A DNA stretch of 64,000 nucleotides from Bryobacteraceae bacterium (GCA_019748195.1 JAIEPW010000018.1:1-64000); one strand, 5' to 3'. Shown: positions 1 to 9,600, counted from the stretch's first letter. Program-made: numbers and translations. Notes: generated from the sequence alone by a model not told the origin.

Positions 1-1446
1 GTGGATTTCTACGAGATCGCGGCGAAGAAAGACGGGACGATTCTGGGATTGAAGGTGAAGATCATCCAGGATCTGGGCGCGTATCACCAGTTGCTGACGC
101 CGGCGATTCCAACGCTGAGCGTGATCATGCTGCCGGGGCTTTACCGTTTCGGCAACGTGAGCGCGGACATCGTGGGCGCGTTCACGAACTGCACGCCGAC
201 GGACGCGTATCGCGGGGCGGGGCGTCCGGAGGCGACGCACGGGATCGAGCGGATCATGGACATGCTGGCGGCGGAGCTGAAGATGGATCCGGCGGAGCTG
301 CGCGTGAAGAACTTCGTGCAGAACGAGGAGTTTCCGTTCCTGACGGCGACGGGGTTGACCTACGATTCGGGCGATTACTCGGCGCCACTGAAGAAGGCTC
401 TGGAGCTGGTGGATTACAACAAGTTCCGTGAGGAGCAGAAGGCGGCGCGCGCGAACGGGAAGCTGCTGGGGCTGGGGATGGCGACGTACGGCGAGATCTG
501 CGCGCTGGGGCCGTCGCCGGCGACGCCGGCGGGAGGCTGGGAATCGGCGACGGTGAAGGTGGAGCCGAGCGGGAAGGTGACGGTGCTTACGGGATCGTCG
601 CCGCACGGGCAGGGCGAGGAGACGACATTCGCGCAGATTGTCGCCGATGAACTGGGCGTGGACATCGACGACATTCTGGTGGTGCACGGGGATACGGCGA
701 TCGTGCAGTACGGGATCGGGACCTTCGGATCGCGCAACACGGCGGTGGGGGGCACGGCGTTGTATTTTGCCTGCCAGGATCTGAAGAACAAGATCAAGCG
801 CTACGGGGCGATGCTGCTGGAGACGGATGATGTGAGTTTTTCGAGCGGCTATTGCACCGACAACAAGAGCGGGAAGAGCGTCACGCTGGCGGAGATCGCG
901 GGGGCGTCCTACAGGGCGATGAAGCTGCCGCCGAACACGGAGCCCGGGCTGGTGTCGACGCACTTCTGGGAGCCCCCGAACTTCACGTTCCCATTCGGGG
1001 CGCACATCTGCATCACGGAAGTGGATCGCGAGACGGGGCACGTGGAACTGAAGCGCTATATCGCGGTGGACGATTGCGGCAATATCATCAACCCGCTGCT
1101 GGTGGCGGGGCAGGTGCATGGGGGCGTCGCGCAGGGGCTGGGTCAGGCGCTGTGGGAACACGCTGTTTACGATGATTCCGGTCAACTGATCTCGGGCGAG
1201 CTGATGGATTACGCGGTCCCGAAGGCGTCGATGATGCCGTGGATCGAGTCCTCGCACACGGTGACGCCGTCGCCGGTGAATCCGCTAGGGGTGAAGGGCG
1301 TGGGCGAGGCGGGTACGATCGGCTGCTCGCCCGCGGTGGTGAATTCGGTGGTGGACGCGCTGAGCCCGCTGGGGGTAAAGCATCTGGATATGCCGCTGAC
1401 GCCGGAGAAGCTGTGGCGGGAGATCCGCAAAGGAGCGAATGCATGA
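1..1446 (+). CDS. Molybdenum hydroxylase (xanthine dehydrogenase / form II CO dehydrogenase family) large subunit, 5' truncated
   Basis: C-terminal 481 residues of a molybdopterin-cytosine-dinucleotide-binding large subunit; the reading frame enters from outside the window, so the GTG at base 1 is probably an internal valine. The active-site loop reads AYRGAGR at residues 69-75 of the visible part. That motif marks the form II/CoxL-like group rather than true form I CO dehydrogenase, which carries AYRCSFR. The conserved glutamate of the Mo site is visible near the C-terminus in GVKGVGEAG. The protein would oxidise a small carbonyl or heterocyclic substrate in the cytoplasm as a complex with the FAD subunit that follows and a 2Fe-2S subunit not seen here. 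The stop codon overlaps the next start as ATGA, so the two are translationally coupled. Family is clear; substrate is unknown. Confidence 0.93.
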   Translation: MDFYEIAAKKDGTILGLKVKIIQDLGAYHQLLTPAIPTLSVIMLPGLYRFGNVSADIVGAFTNCTPTDAYRGAGRPEATHGIERIMDMLAAELKMDPAELRVKNFVQNEEFPFLTATGLTYDSGDYSAPLKKALELVDYNKFREEQKAARANGKLLGLGMATYGEICALGPSPATPAGGWESATVKVEPSGKVTVLTGSSPHGQGEETTFAQIVADELGVDIDDILVVHGDTAIVQYGIGTFGSRNTAVGGTALYFACQDLKNKIKRYGAMLLETDDVSFSSGYCTDNKSGKSVTLAEIAGASYRAMKLPPNTEPGLVSTHFWEPPNFTFPFGAHICITEVDRETGHVELKRYIAVDDCGNIINPLLVAGQVHGGVAQGLGQALWEHAVYDDSGQLISGELMDYAVPKASMMPWIESSHTVTPSPVNPLGVKGVGEAGTIGCSPAVVNSVVDALSPLGVKHLDMPLTPEKLWREIRKGANA

Positions 1447-2300
1447 TCCCGGTGAATTTCGATTACGTATCGCCCTCCACGCTGGATGACGCGCTGGGGA
1501 TGCTGGCGGACGGCAGCGCGAAGGCGCTGGCCGGGGGGATGAGCCTGATCCCGTCGATGAAGCTGCGCCTGTCGGCGCCGGAGAAGATCATCGACCTGGG
1601 CCGGATTACCGGCTTGAACTCGATCACGGAGGCGGAAGGCGGCATCCGGATCGGGGCGATGGCGACGCATCACGAGGTGGAATCCTCGCGGTTGCTGCGG
1701 GAGAAGTGCCCGCTGCTGGCGGAGGCGGCGTCGAACATCGGCGACGTGCAGGTGCGCAACATGGGGACCATCGGCGGCAGCGCGGCGCACGCGGATCCGG
1801 CGGCGGATTATCCGGCGTCGCTGCTCGCGCTGGAGGTGAAATTGCGGATTCGCAGCGCATCGGGCGAACGGGTGGTGGACGCGGCCGATTTCTTCGTGGA
1901 CACGTTCACAACGGCGCTGGAGCCGGGCGAGTTGATCACCGAGATCCACGCGCCGGTGGAAGAGCCGGGCACCGGCGTGAACTACCAGAAGATGGTGCAG
2001 CCGGCGTCCGGATACGCGATGGTCGGCGTGGCGGTGCGCATCCGGCGGGCCGGTGGCAAGATTACGTTCGCGCGCGTGGGAGTGACCGGGTTGTCGGGCA
2101 AGGCGTACCGCGCCGTGCATGTAGAGAATGCGATCACCGGGCGCGCGGGGAATCCGGCGGAGATCCAGGCAGCGGCGGCGCTGGTGGGCCAGGATGTGGA
2201 GAGCAACTCCGATATCTTCGCGTCGGCGGAGTATCGCATGGAGATGGCGCGGATCTACACGGCACGGGCGATCGCGACCGCGCTGGCGAGGACTGCTTGA
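1443..2300 (+). CDS. Molybdenum hydroxylase FAD-binding middle subunit (CoxM-like)
   Basis: A 285-residue protein of the CoxM/xanthine dehydrogenase FAD-subunit family, near the usual 280-300 residues. The two FAD-contacting segments are visible: AGGMSLIPSMKLRL near residue 28 and TIGGSAAHADPAADYP near residue 105. The C-terminal CO_deh_flav_C region follows. It should pass electrons between the 2Fe-2S subunit and an acceptor. The ATG overlaps the large-subunit stop (ATGA), and its own stop overlaps the TTG of the CoxG-like gene, giving an L-M-G order. A gene for the small 2Fe-2S subunit is not between them and may lie upstream of the window. Confidence 0.93.
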   Translation: MIPVNFDYVSPSTLDDALGMLADGSAKALAGGMSLIPSMKLRLSAPEKIIDLGRITGLNSITEAEGGIRIGAMATHHEVESSRLLREKCPLLAEAASNIGDVQVRNMGTIGGSAAHADPAADYPASLLALEVKLRIRSASGERVVDAADFFVDTFTTALEPGELITEIHAPVEEPGTGVNYQKMVQPASGYAMVGVAVRIRRAGGKITFARVGVTGLSGKAYRAVHVENAITGRAGNPAEIQAAAALVGQDVESNSDIFASAEYRMEMARIYTARAIATALARTA

Positions 2301-2737
2301 AGATCGCGGGAACCTACACACTCCCGTTCGAGCAGGAGAAGGCGTATCGTTCGCTGCAGGATCCGGCGCTGCTGGCCAAGTGCATGCCCGGAGTCGAGTC
2401 GCTGGAGCAGGTGGGCGACGCGCAGTACGCGATGAAGATGAAGATGGTGATGGCCACCGTGTCGGGCTCTTTCGACGGCAAGGTGACGGTGGCCGATCCG
2501 CATCCGTTCACTGAGTTCCGGCTGATCGTCGAGGGCAGCGGCAAGATCGGCTTCATGAAGGGCGACGGGCGGCTGCATTTGAAGCCGGCGGCGGACGGAA
2601 CGGAGGTCGCCTATGAGGGCGACGTGAATGTCGGGGGCACGATCGCGGCGGTGGGGCAGAGGCTGATCGACACCACCGCGAAGATGATTATCAAGAAGTT
2701 TTTCGAGAAGCTGGTGAAGGAAGTGCGGGCGGCCTAG
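2297..2737 (+). CDS. coxG: CoxG-like SRPBCC family protein
   Basis: A 146-residue protein of the CO dehydrogenase subunit G (SRPBCC/START-like) family. It opens MKIAGTYTLPFEQEKAYRSL, the usual start of this family, and ends in a helix rich in lysine (IIKKFFEKLVKEV), typical of CoxG proteins proposed to help anchor the hydroxylase at the membrane. The start is a TTG at 2297 that overlaps the TGA of the FAD subunit; the next in-frame ATG would remove the first beta-strand. Its TAG overlaps, tail to tail, the stop of the opposing gene by four bases (CTAG). The membrane-anchoring role is known for CoxG in CO oxidisers and is inferred here. Confidence 0.85.
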   Translation: MKIAGTYTLPFEQEKAYRSLQDPALLAKCMPGVESLEQVGDAQYAMKMKMVMATVSGSFDGKVTVADPHPFTEFRLIVEGSGKIGFMKGDGRLHLKPAADGTEVAYEGDVNVGGTIAAVGQRLIDTTAKMIIKKFFEKLVKEVRAA

Positions 2738-3554
2738 TCGAGCTTCAGCTTCCTGGGCTTGGGAGTGCGCTGCTTCCAGTAATCCTGGTCGAGCTTTTTG
2801 GCAATTTCGTTGCCCCAGAAACCAGCGCCTCGGAACATTTTGCGATACTCCTCTTCGAACCGCAGGTAGGATCGCTCTTCCATGCCCTCGGGCAGCTGGA
2901 AGTACTTGGGGTCGGGCTCGCCTTCCACCAGGGATTCGACGATGTACTCGGTCCTCGCTCCCCCACGAACGAGTGGAAACCCTCTGTACGGGGAAGCAGG
3001 CAAGCTCGCGGATTACCCAGTCTTCGCTTCGGATCTCAGGCTGACCCCTCGGGTGGACAACCTCACGCCGGACCATAAGCGTGCGAGCCTGAATCGCCGG
3101 GAAGGCAACCCACGGGTGATTGGGGAGCGGCTCGCCGGTTTTTTCTTCACCCGTGCATTTCTCGACATCGAGATGAAGGAACGGCTCGTCAGTTTCCTGG
3201 CTGCTGCGGTAGAAGCGCACAACCGACTTCGTTCCCATTTCGATAAAGGATGAACTCGTTGCGCGCAGTATCGGTGATTTCCATGGTCATCTGCGACACT
3301 CGATCCGGACCTGTTCCGAAGATTGTCCGTGAAAAGGACCGGTCAGACCGGCGCGCGTACACTTCTCTTGAAATGGTGGCGACTTTGTCGTCCGGAGAGC
3401 TGAACATCCGGCAGGTAAGATGAGCGACGAAAGGAACGCCGCGCCACTGCCTGTCGGTCTGGGGCTGCTGCGAATGAAGGGCAGTTCCTATCCAGCACAC
3501 GAGGGCTGCGAACACGAATCGCAGCCATCTGGATCTTATAGCGCTTCCGCTCAT
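2734..3554 (-). pseudogene. Frame-broken secreted protein of an Acidobacteria-abundant family
   Basis: Three minus-strand reading frames together spell one secreted protein. The first (from ATG at 3554) has a signal peptide, LRFVFAALVCWIGTALHSQQ, and runs to a stop at 3189. The second carries a middle segment containing QPEIRSEDWVIRELACFPVQ (about 3060-2990). The third, to the stop at 2734, ends with EPDPKYFQLPEGMEERS. The middle and end have the layout of secreted proteins common in Solibacter-like genomes: a short beta segment, then a charged xxSExW strand, then EPDPxxFxxPxxY. At least two frameshifts, near 3190-3235 and near 2960-3000, both in the same direction, are needed to join them. 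It could be a decayed gene or two sequencing errors. Function of the family is unknown to me. Confidence 0.6.
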
Positions 3555-3607
3555 TTCAGTTCGCCGCTTAACTGGAAAATAGCTTAGAAAGCGGCGGTGA
3601 GCAAGGT

Positions 3608-5050
3608 CTAGTCCTTCTCGGCGACCGCTTTTTGCCCCGGGTCCGGCAGCCAGAAGCTGGCGATGATCCCGATCACGTACACGGCGGTGCCCACGACCGC
3701 GGCGGCCATTGCCAGCCGCGCCGGGCCGGTGCCGGTAAACGTTTCCGCCAGGCTGGTAGTCACCAGCGCCGCGGCGGTGCCGATCATGCGTCCGCCGATG
3801 TTCGCCGCGAAGCTTTCACCAGTGCCGCGCAAGTGCAAGGGGTAAACCAGCGGCAGGTAGTTGCCCCAGAAGCTGAACTGAGCGACGGTGACGAATCCGG
3901 CAATTGCCGCGCCCCACTTGAGCATGTCGACGGATTGAGTGGCCGCGTAGGCAAACACGAAGGGCATGACGATCAGGCCGGGGATCTGGAAAATGCGCAG
4001 CAATTTCACGCGACTTACGATGCGAATGGCCAGAAATGCGAGCATCAGGCGTCCGAGCAGTCCGCCGACTTCCTGGAAGGTCTGCACCAGGGAGATCGAT
4101 TGCTGCACCTGCCGCTGCGCGTCGCGCTGTTGCTGCGTCGGTTTCGGTTTGGCGGGGGCGGGCGTGCCGGGGGCGGACTGCTGCGCCGGTATGGGAGCTG
4201 GAGCGGGCTCCGCCGCGCGGGTGATGGCGACCATATCCGGCAGGCCGGGAACGATGCCGGGCAACTGCTGGATGGCGCCGAAGGCGGCGGCGTAACTTGC
4301 GGCGAACATGACGGTGGTGACGATGGTGGTGCGCCGGAATTCGGGGGCGAAGAGCTCGCCGAGGCTGGGGCGTTTCAGTGTGCCGGCTTCCTTGCGCTCG
4401 CGCCACTGCGGCGATTCCGGAAGGAACGGGCGGATCACGATCAGCGGGATCGCCGGGATCACGCCGGACATCACGGTGTAGCGCCAGGCTTCGTGGCCGC
4501 CGTAGATGGCGGGGAAGCTGTCGGCGTAGCGCACGGCCAGGGCGTAAGCGCCGGTGACCATCAGCCCGCCGATGGAGGAGAAGGCCTGCGTGTAGCCGAT
4601 CACGGCCTCACGCTGTCTAGGCTCGGGGAACAGCTCGGCGAGCCAGGCCACGGCGGCCACGAACTCCACACAGACACCGATGAACACCAGGCAGCGGAAG
4701 AAGAGAAGCTGTTCGAGGGAAGTGGAATAGCCGGCCGCGAGCGCGGCGAAGGCGTACAGCAGGATGCTCCAGACCAGGACGCGACGGCGCCCGTAGCGGT
4801 CGGTGAGATACCCGCCGAGCAAGCCGAAGAGGCCGCCGGCCATGGCGGGGATGTAGAACAGGCGTCCGCGCCAGGCGAGGGCGAAGCTGGTGAACTCAGG
4901 CGAATCGGGACGAACGCCGCCGAGTTCGGTGATCGCCGGCTGCGCGATGAGCGGGAGCACCAGAAGTTCGTAGATGTCGAAGGCGAATCCGATGGCGGCA
5001 ACGATGCAGACGGCCCATTGGACGGGTGTGAGTCGGCTGGAGGTGCTCAT
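3608..5050 (-). CDS. MFS transporter
   Basis: A 480-residue major facilitator superfamily permease of the inner membrane with about 12 hydrophobic segments. The signature loop between helices 2 and 3 is seen as GGYLTDRYGRRRVL, and helix 4 has an FRCLVFIGVCVEFVAAVAW arrangement typical of sugar/organic-acid MFS porters. It has an unusual insertion of roughly 50 residues rich in Pro, Ala and Gln between helices 7 and 8, which should face the periplasm. ATG at 5050 is preceded by an extended -10 element 12 nt away and no clear Shine-Dalgarno. The substrate cannot be deduced; nearest resemblance is to the aromatic/organic-acid and sialate porter branch. Confidence 0.9.
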   Translation of the reverse strand: MSTSSRLTPVQWAVCIVAAIGFAFDIYELLVLPLIAQPAITELGGVRPDSPEFTSFALAWRGRLFYIPAMAGGLFGLLGGYLTDRYGRRRVLVWSILLYAFAALAAGYSTSLEQLLFFRCLVFIGVCVEFVAAVAWLAELFPEPRQREAVIGYTQAFSSIGGLMVTGAYALAVRYADSFPAIYGGHEAWRYTVMSGVIPAIPLIVIRPFLPESPQWRERKEAGTLKRPSLGELFAPEFRRTTIVTTVMFAASYAAAFGAIQQLPGIVPGLPDMVAITRAAEPAPAPIPAQQSAPGTPAPAKPKPTQQQRDAQRQVQQSISLVQTFQEVGGLLGRLMLAFLAIRIVSRVKLLRIFQIPGLIVMPFVFAYAATQSVDMLKWGAAIAGFVTVAQFSFWGNYLPLVYPLHLRGTGESFAANIGGRMIGTAAALVTTSLAETFTGTGPARLAMAAAVVGTAVYVIGIIASFWLPDPGQKAVAEKD

Positions 5051-5062
5051 GGGGCAATGAGA

Positions 5063-5071
5063 ATGATAGCA
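5063..5071 (-). promoter_or_regulatory. Extended -10 promoter of the MFS gene
   Basis: On the minus strand TGCTATCAT (extended -10, TGn plus TATCAT) ends 12 nt before the ATG at 5050. The transcript would have a leader of only about five bases. No -35 was recognised. Confidence 0.45.
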
Positions 5072-5135
5072 CCGGGTTCTGGTTCGCCCCGCGGGGAGCG
5101 ATGGTTCGTGGCGAGCCTGATAACCGGGGTAGGGA

Positions 5136-6004
5136 TCACGGGGCTAACGAAGGTGCGAGTTTCCTAAGGTCGAAGTCCATGTGATGGATCACGCCGCGCT
5201 GGGTGAACAAGAGGTACTTGCCGTCGGGGGAGAGACATGGCGTCAAGGCCCACTCCGGCAGGTCGAGAGCGGGCACGGCCACGGGCTGGGACCATGCATC
5301 GCGCTGTTTGCGGCTGATGAAGACGCGAATTTTGCGGGTATCGTCGTAGTAGCGATTCAGGATCATCAAGCGGTCCTTCGGATCCACCCAGACATCGTTT
5401 TCCTGATCCGCACTGCTGACTTCGGCACGAGCACGGGCTTGGTATAGCGGCCGTTCTTCCAGGTTGAGCGGTAGATGTCGTTGCGGCCCATGCCTCCCGG
5501 ACGCTCGGAGCTGAAATAGAGGTTGCCGTTGGACGCGGGGGCGGCGTAGCCGTCAAACACCGGAGAGTTCAGCTCGGCCGCGTACACCGGCGGTCCCCAA
5601 CCATCGCCCTTGCGATCCGCGTACCAAAGATTCTGGCGGACCTCTTCCGTTGTTCCAGGAAGGGGCCGGGTGGAATTGAAGAGCAGGCGCTTGCCATCGG
5701 GGGAGAGCACGGGCTGGTAGTCGGTGTACTGGCTGCCGAAAGAAGGGGTGGAGGGCCGCGACCAGCCGTCTCCCCGGCGGCGCAGTTCAAAGATCCGCAG
5801 GCGGCGGCGCCCTGCGGGGTCGCGATCCTCAACCCACCTGGCGACGTAAAGGACGCCGCCATCGCGGGAGAAGGCGATCCCATTGACGGTACGCATGGAT
5901 TCGCCGCCGAGGGGCACGGGATCAGGGACCGGGATGGAAGAGGCCCACGGAGGCACGGCCGCCGCCGCCAGAAGGGTTGCGAACGCGAGCGGGATGAGTC
6001 TCAT
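5136..6004 (-). pseudogene. PD40/TolB-like beta-propeller secreted protein, single frameshift
   Basis: The 5' part (ATG at 6004) encodes a signal peptide and then WD40-like PD40 repeats: GIAFSRDGGVLYVA, PVLSPDGKRLLFNSTR, YAAPASNGNLYFSSERPGG. After VLVPKS the first frame degenerates and stops at 5366. The adjacent frame continues sensibly with ADQENDVWVDPKDRLMILN, then LTPCLSPDGKYLLFTQRG, and stops at 5136. One missing base between about 5408 and 5422 explains the break. Intact, the protein would be about 290 residues, a four- to five-bladed fragment of a propeller of the kind found in periplasmic TolB-like and OmpA-associated proteins. Either a recent pseudogene or an assembly indel; if the indel is an error this is an ordinary secreted propeller protein. 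Confidence 0.75.
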
Positions 6005-6099
6005 GAGCGGGTTGGACGGAGTACCAAGGGAAGAGTAACGGGGAGCGGGCCGGCGGCAACAGCGGGGGATCCGTCCTGAACAGATCGTCCCGCCGAGAT

Positions 6100-6543
6100 C
6101 TAGCCGACGAACAGGAACATTTTCACGTCCGATTCCCTGCCGCCGATCGCGCGGTAAAAGTCGACAGCATCCGTGTCCTCGGGTTCCACCGGGATCAAAG
6201 CCGTTCGGATCTCCTCGGCTCGGGCGGCGTGAACAAGGCTGGTGACGAGGGCGCGGCCGATGCCCTTCCGCCGGAGGTCGGCACGAACGGCGAGATCGTA
6301 GATGAACAGCTCACTTTCCTGGGATCGGGTCATTGGAAGGGTATGGGCGGTGATGCCGCCGGCGATCTGGTCGCCGGCAAGAGCCGCCAACACCCACAGG
6401 TCGTCGCGCCGCAACAGTCCTGCCACGTACTCCGGCGGCAGCTCTTCATGGTCCGTCTCGAAGACGTCGGCAAAGACCTGGAACAGCTTCCGCGCGAGTT
6501 CTTCTTCTCCGGCACGCAGCCGGCGAATCTCAAGGCCGTGCAT
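6100..6543 (-). CDS. GNAT acetyltransferase, AAC(3)-I-like
   Basis: A 147-residue single-domain GNAT enzyme transferring acetyl from acetyl-CoA. The CoA-binding motif A is IYDLAVRADLRRKGIGRALV (Q/RxxGxG/A form RRKGIG), preceded by the motif D/C region VFETDHEELPPEYVAGLL. The order of elements (VFxD, then AGGITAHTLP, then ELFIYDLAV, then a C-terminal DFYRAIGGRE) matches AAC(3)-I type aminoglycoside N3-acetyltransferases and their many chromosomal relatives of unknown substrate. The long upstream extension to 6753 is rejected: ATG 6543 has a TACACT box just 5 nt upstream and starts the fold. Divergent from the Oar-like receptor gene. GNAT assignment is firm; aminoglycoside activity is only a possibility. 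Confidence 0.85.
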   Translation of the reverse strand: MHGLEIRRLRAGEEELARKLFQVFADVFETDHEELPPEYVAGLLRRDDLWVLAALAGDQIAGGITAHTLPMTRSQESELFIYDLAVRADLRRKGIGRALVTSLVHAARAEEIRTALIPVEPEDTDAVDFYRAIGGRESDVKMFLFVG

Positions 6544-6548
6544 GGTCC

Positions 6549-6554
6549 AGTGTA
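6549..6554 (-). promoter_or_regulatory. -10 box, leaderless type, GNAT gene
   Basis: TACACT on the minus strand, 5 nt before the ATG at 6543; supports that ATG over upstream in-frame starts. Confidence 0.5.
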
Positions 6555-6600
6555 CCCGCACCTTCGCGGGGCTGTAACGCGTTGTTTCGGCGATATCCCA

Positions 6601-6629
6601 TTGACAACCACTTACAAAGCCCGTAAGAT
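6601..6629 (+). promoter_or_regulatory. Sigma-70 promoter of the Oar-like receptor
   Basis: A perfect -35 TTGACA (6601-6606), a 17-nt spacer and TAAGAT (6624-6629). The predicted start near 6636 leaves a leader of about 35 nt. The leader contains a GGGC-TTCG-GCCC hairpin followed by TTTT (6642-6657) and then the Shine-Dalgarno AGGAGG at 6659-6664, 6 nt before the ATG. This is the only classical -35/-10/SD arrangement I see in the window. Confidence 0.75.
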
Positions 6630-6670
6630 TGCCGGAACTTGGGGCTTCGGCCCTTTTCAGGAGGCGGTTC

Positions 6671-9600
6671 ATGTTTCGCTGGTTAGTTTGCGTTCTTGGT
6701 TTGCTCTTTTTCAGTCTTCCTGTGTATTCACAATCCGCGACCCTCCGGGGCACGGTTACCGATCAATCCGGCGCGGTGATCGCACAAGCGAAGGTGACAC
6801 TGCGCAGCGTGGCGAAGGGCTGGATCCGCACGGTGACCACGAACGACCAGGGCGACTACGTGCTGACGCAAATTCCGCCCGATACCTACAACCTGGCGGT
6901 GGAGTCCGCCGGATTCGTCGGCGAGGAGCGGCAAGGCCTGCTCATGCAAGTGAATCAGGAAACGCGCATGGACCTGTCGCTGAAAGTGGGCGCGACGCAG
7001 GAGAAGGTGGTGGTGCAGGCGGAGGCGCCGCTTGTCCAATCGGAGAACGCCACCACCGGGGCTGTGGTTGAGGAGCAGAAGATCAAGGAGCTACCGCTGA
7101 ACGGCCGCGAGTTCTGGCAACTGGCGCAGCTCTCGCCGATGGTGATGACCCCCACGCAGAATTCGAGCCTCGGCTTCCGGGGCGGGTTCAACGTGGCGGG
7201 ATCGGCCGAGCTGAACAACGCGTTCATCATGGACGGTGTCGACAACAACGACCAGACCACCGGCCAGCCGACGCACCGTCCGAGCGTGGACGGCATCCAG
7301 GAATTCAAGGTTCTGACGGGCATCTACCCGGCCGAATTCGGACGCCAGTCCGGCGGGCAGATCGTGATCACGACCAAGTCCGGATCGAACAGCCTCCACG
7401 GCACGGCGTACTACTTTCATCGCAACGACAATCTGGACGCGCGCAACTTTTTCAATCCGGGCGCGCTGCCGGAACTGAAGCGGCATCAGTACGGCGGGTC
7501 AGTGGGCGGCCCGATATTCAAGAACCGGACGTTCTACTTCGGGACTTATGAGGCGCTGCGGCTGGGCGAAGGCGTGGCGCAACTGCGCACGGTACCGACG
7601 GATCGCATGTGGACGGGCGACCTTTCCGAACTGAACAAGGTAATCCGCGATCCGCGGGGCGGCAACTTCCCGAACGCGCGCATCCCGTCGGACCGGCTGG
7701 ATGCGACCAGCTTGAGGTTCCGCCCGTTCTGGCCGAAGCCGAACCTTCCCGGCGTTCTGAACAACTACGCGTTTGTGGGAACGCGGACTTCGGACGTGGA
7801 TCAGTTCTCGGGCCGCGTGGACCATCGCTTTTCCGAACGGGATTCTCTATACGGGAGCTACCAGTTCAGCCAGCGCGAGAACGTGGAGCCGTCGAACGCC
7901 TTGTGCAGCAATCGCGGCCTGCCGTTGTTTTCCTGCACGGAGCCGGAGCGGACGCAGATCCTGTCCCTGGTGCACATTCACTCGTTCACGCCGGGCCTGC
8001 TGAACGAGTTTCGCGCGGGATTCAATCGCATCCGGACGAACCGGTTTCAGGATGACCGGGAACTGGGGGATATTGTGCGGCAGATCGGCCTGCCGGGGCT
8101 GCCCAGTACAGACTTCGAAAACGGCGGCGTGCCGCAGGTGTCGGTAACCGGGTTCGCCACCATCGGCGGGCCGACCAACCTGCCGCAGGGCCGCCACGTG
8201 ACCAATTACAACATCGTCAACGGGACCACGTGGGTAAAGGGACGCCACACGATGAAGGGCGGCTTCGACTACAAGAAGTATTTGTTCAACAGCTTTTTCA
8301 CGCAGTTCGGACGCGGGGCGTTCTCCTTCAACGGGCAGTTCACGGGCGATGGGCTGGCCGATTTCCTGATCGGCGGGTTGCGGCAGACGCAGCGCCAGCC
8401 GGGAGAGCCGTTCAACAACATCTACAACTTCTCACTGGGCGCGTACTTTCAGGACGACTGGCAGGTGTCGCGCAAGCTGACCTTGAACCTGGGGCTCCGC
8501 TACGACTACAACCAGCCGATTCTGGAGCGCGTGGACAAGAATGCGAGCTACGATCCGGCGACGGGGAACATCGTGGTCGCGGACGGGCGGCTGATAAACA
8601 CCAGCGGCGCACAGTTGACGACGGTTGGCCGGTCGTCGCTGGGGCGGCAGATGTGGCGTCCGGATCGCAACAATTTGGCGCCGAGATTCGGCATCGCATA
8701 CCGGCCGTTCGGAGACAACAACACGGTGATCCGCGCCGGTTACGGCTGGTTCTACAACCTGATCGTCTCGGCAAACGGTTTATCGACGATGTATCGCGGG
8801 CTTCCGTTCCGGCGCGCGGAAACGTTCATCAACACCACCACGAACGTGATCGCGACGTGGGCCAATCCGTTTCCGGCGAACGTGTCGGGAGGGGGCCTGA
8901 ATCCGCAGGGGATGAACGCCGACTTCAAGGATGCCTACGTGCAGCAGTGGACGTTCGGCGTGCAGCGGCAGATCACCCGGGACATGGTGCTTGAGGTGAC
9001 CTATTTCGGCTCCAAGGGTACGCGGCTGCCCTTGAACTTCGACATCAACCAGCCGGAGCCGGGGCCGGGCTCGATCGCGGCGCGGCGGCCGTTCCCACAG
9101 TGGGGCGCGGTGAACTGGCGCGAGTCTGTGGGAAATTCCAGCTTCAATGCCCTGACGACGCGGCTGGAGCATCGCTTCTCCCGCGGGCTGACTTTCCTGG
9201 CGAGCTACACGTATTCGCACTCGATCGATTTCGGCAACCAGCCCGCCGGTTCGGGAGACGGCGAATCGGGCATTTTGAATCCGCGCAATTTGCGCGCCGA
9301 GCGCGGCCACTCCGAGTTCGACACGCGCCACCGGATGATCACATCGTTCGTGTATGACCTTCCGATGGGCAAAGGCCGCGGCCTGTTCGGCAATGCCTCC
9401 GGCCTGCTTCAGCAACTGCTGGGCGGGTGGCAGACCACCGGCATATTCCTGGCGCAAACGGGGCGGCCGTTCACGATCATTACCGCGAATGACATTTCCA
9501 ACACCGGCAACACCGCCAACCGGCCGTTCCTGGTGGGCGATCCCAATGAAGGCGATCCCAGACCCGAGCGGTGGTTCAATACGCAGGCGTTCAGCGATCG

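Noticed and set aside
1-2737. True form I aerobic CO dehydrogenase
   Set aside because: The active-site loop is AYRGAGR, not AYRCSFR; annotating CO oxidation would overstate the evidence.
3632-5167. Long + strand open frame (511 codons) antisense to the MFS gene
   Set aside because: Its translation is rich in Gly, Arg, Glu and His with no hydrophobic core or motif, as expected of the complement of a high-G+C gene; the minus-strand MFS reading has family signatures.
6544-6753. N-terminal extension of 70 codons on the GNAT gene
   Set aside because: It crosses the divergent promoter of the receptor gene, has no conserved residues and is replaced by an ATG with a -10 box 5 nt upstream.
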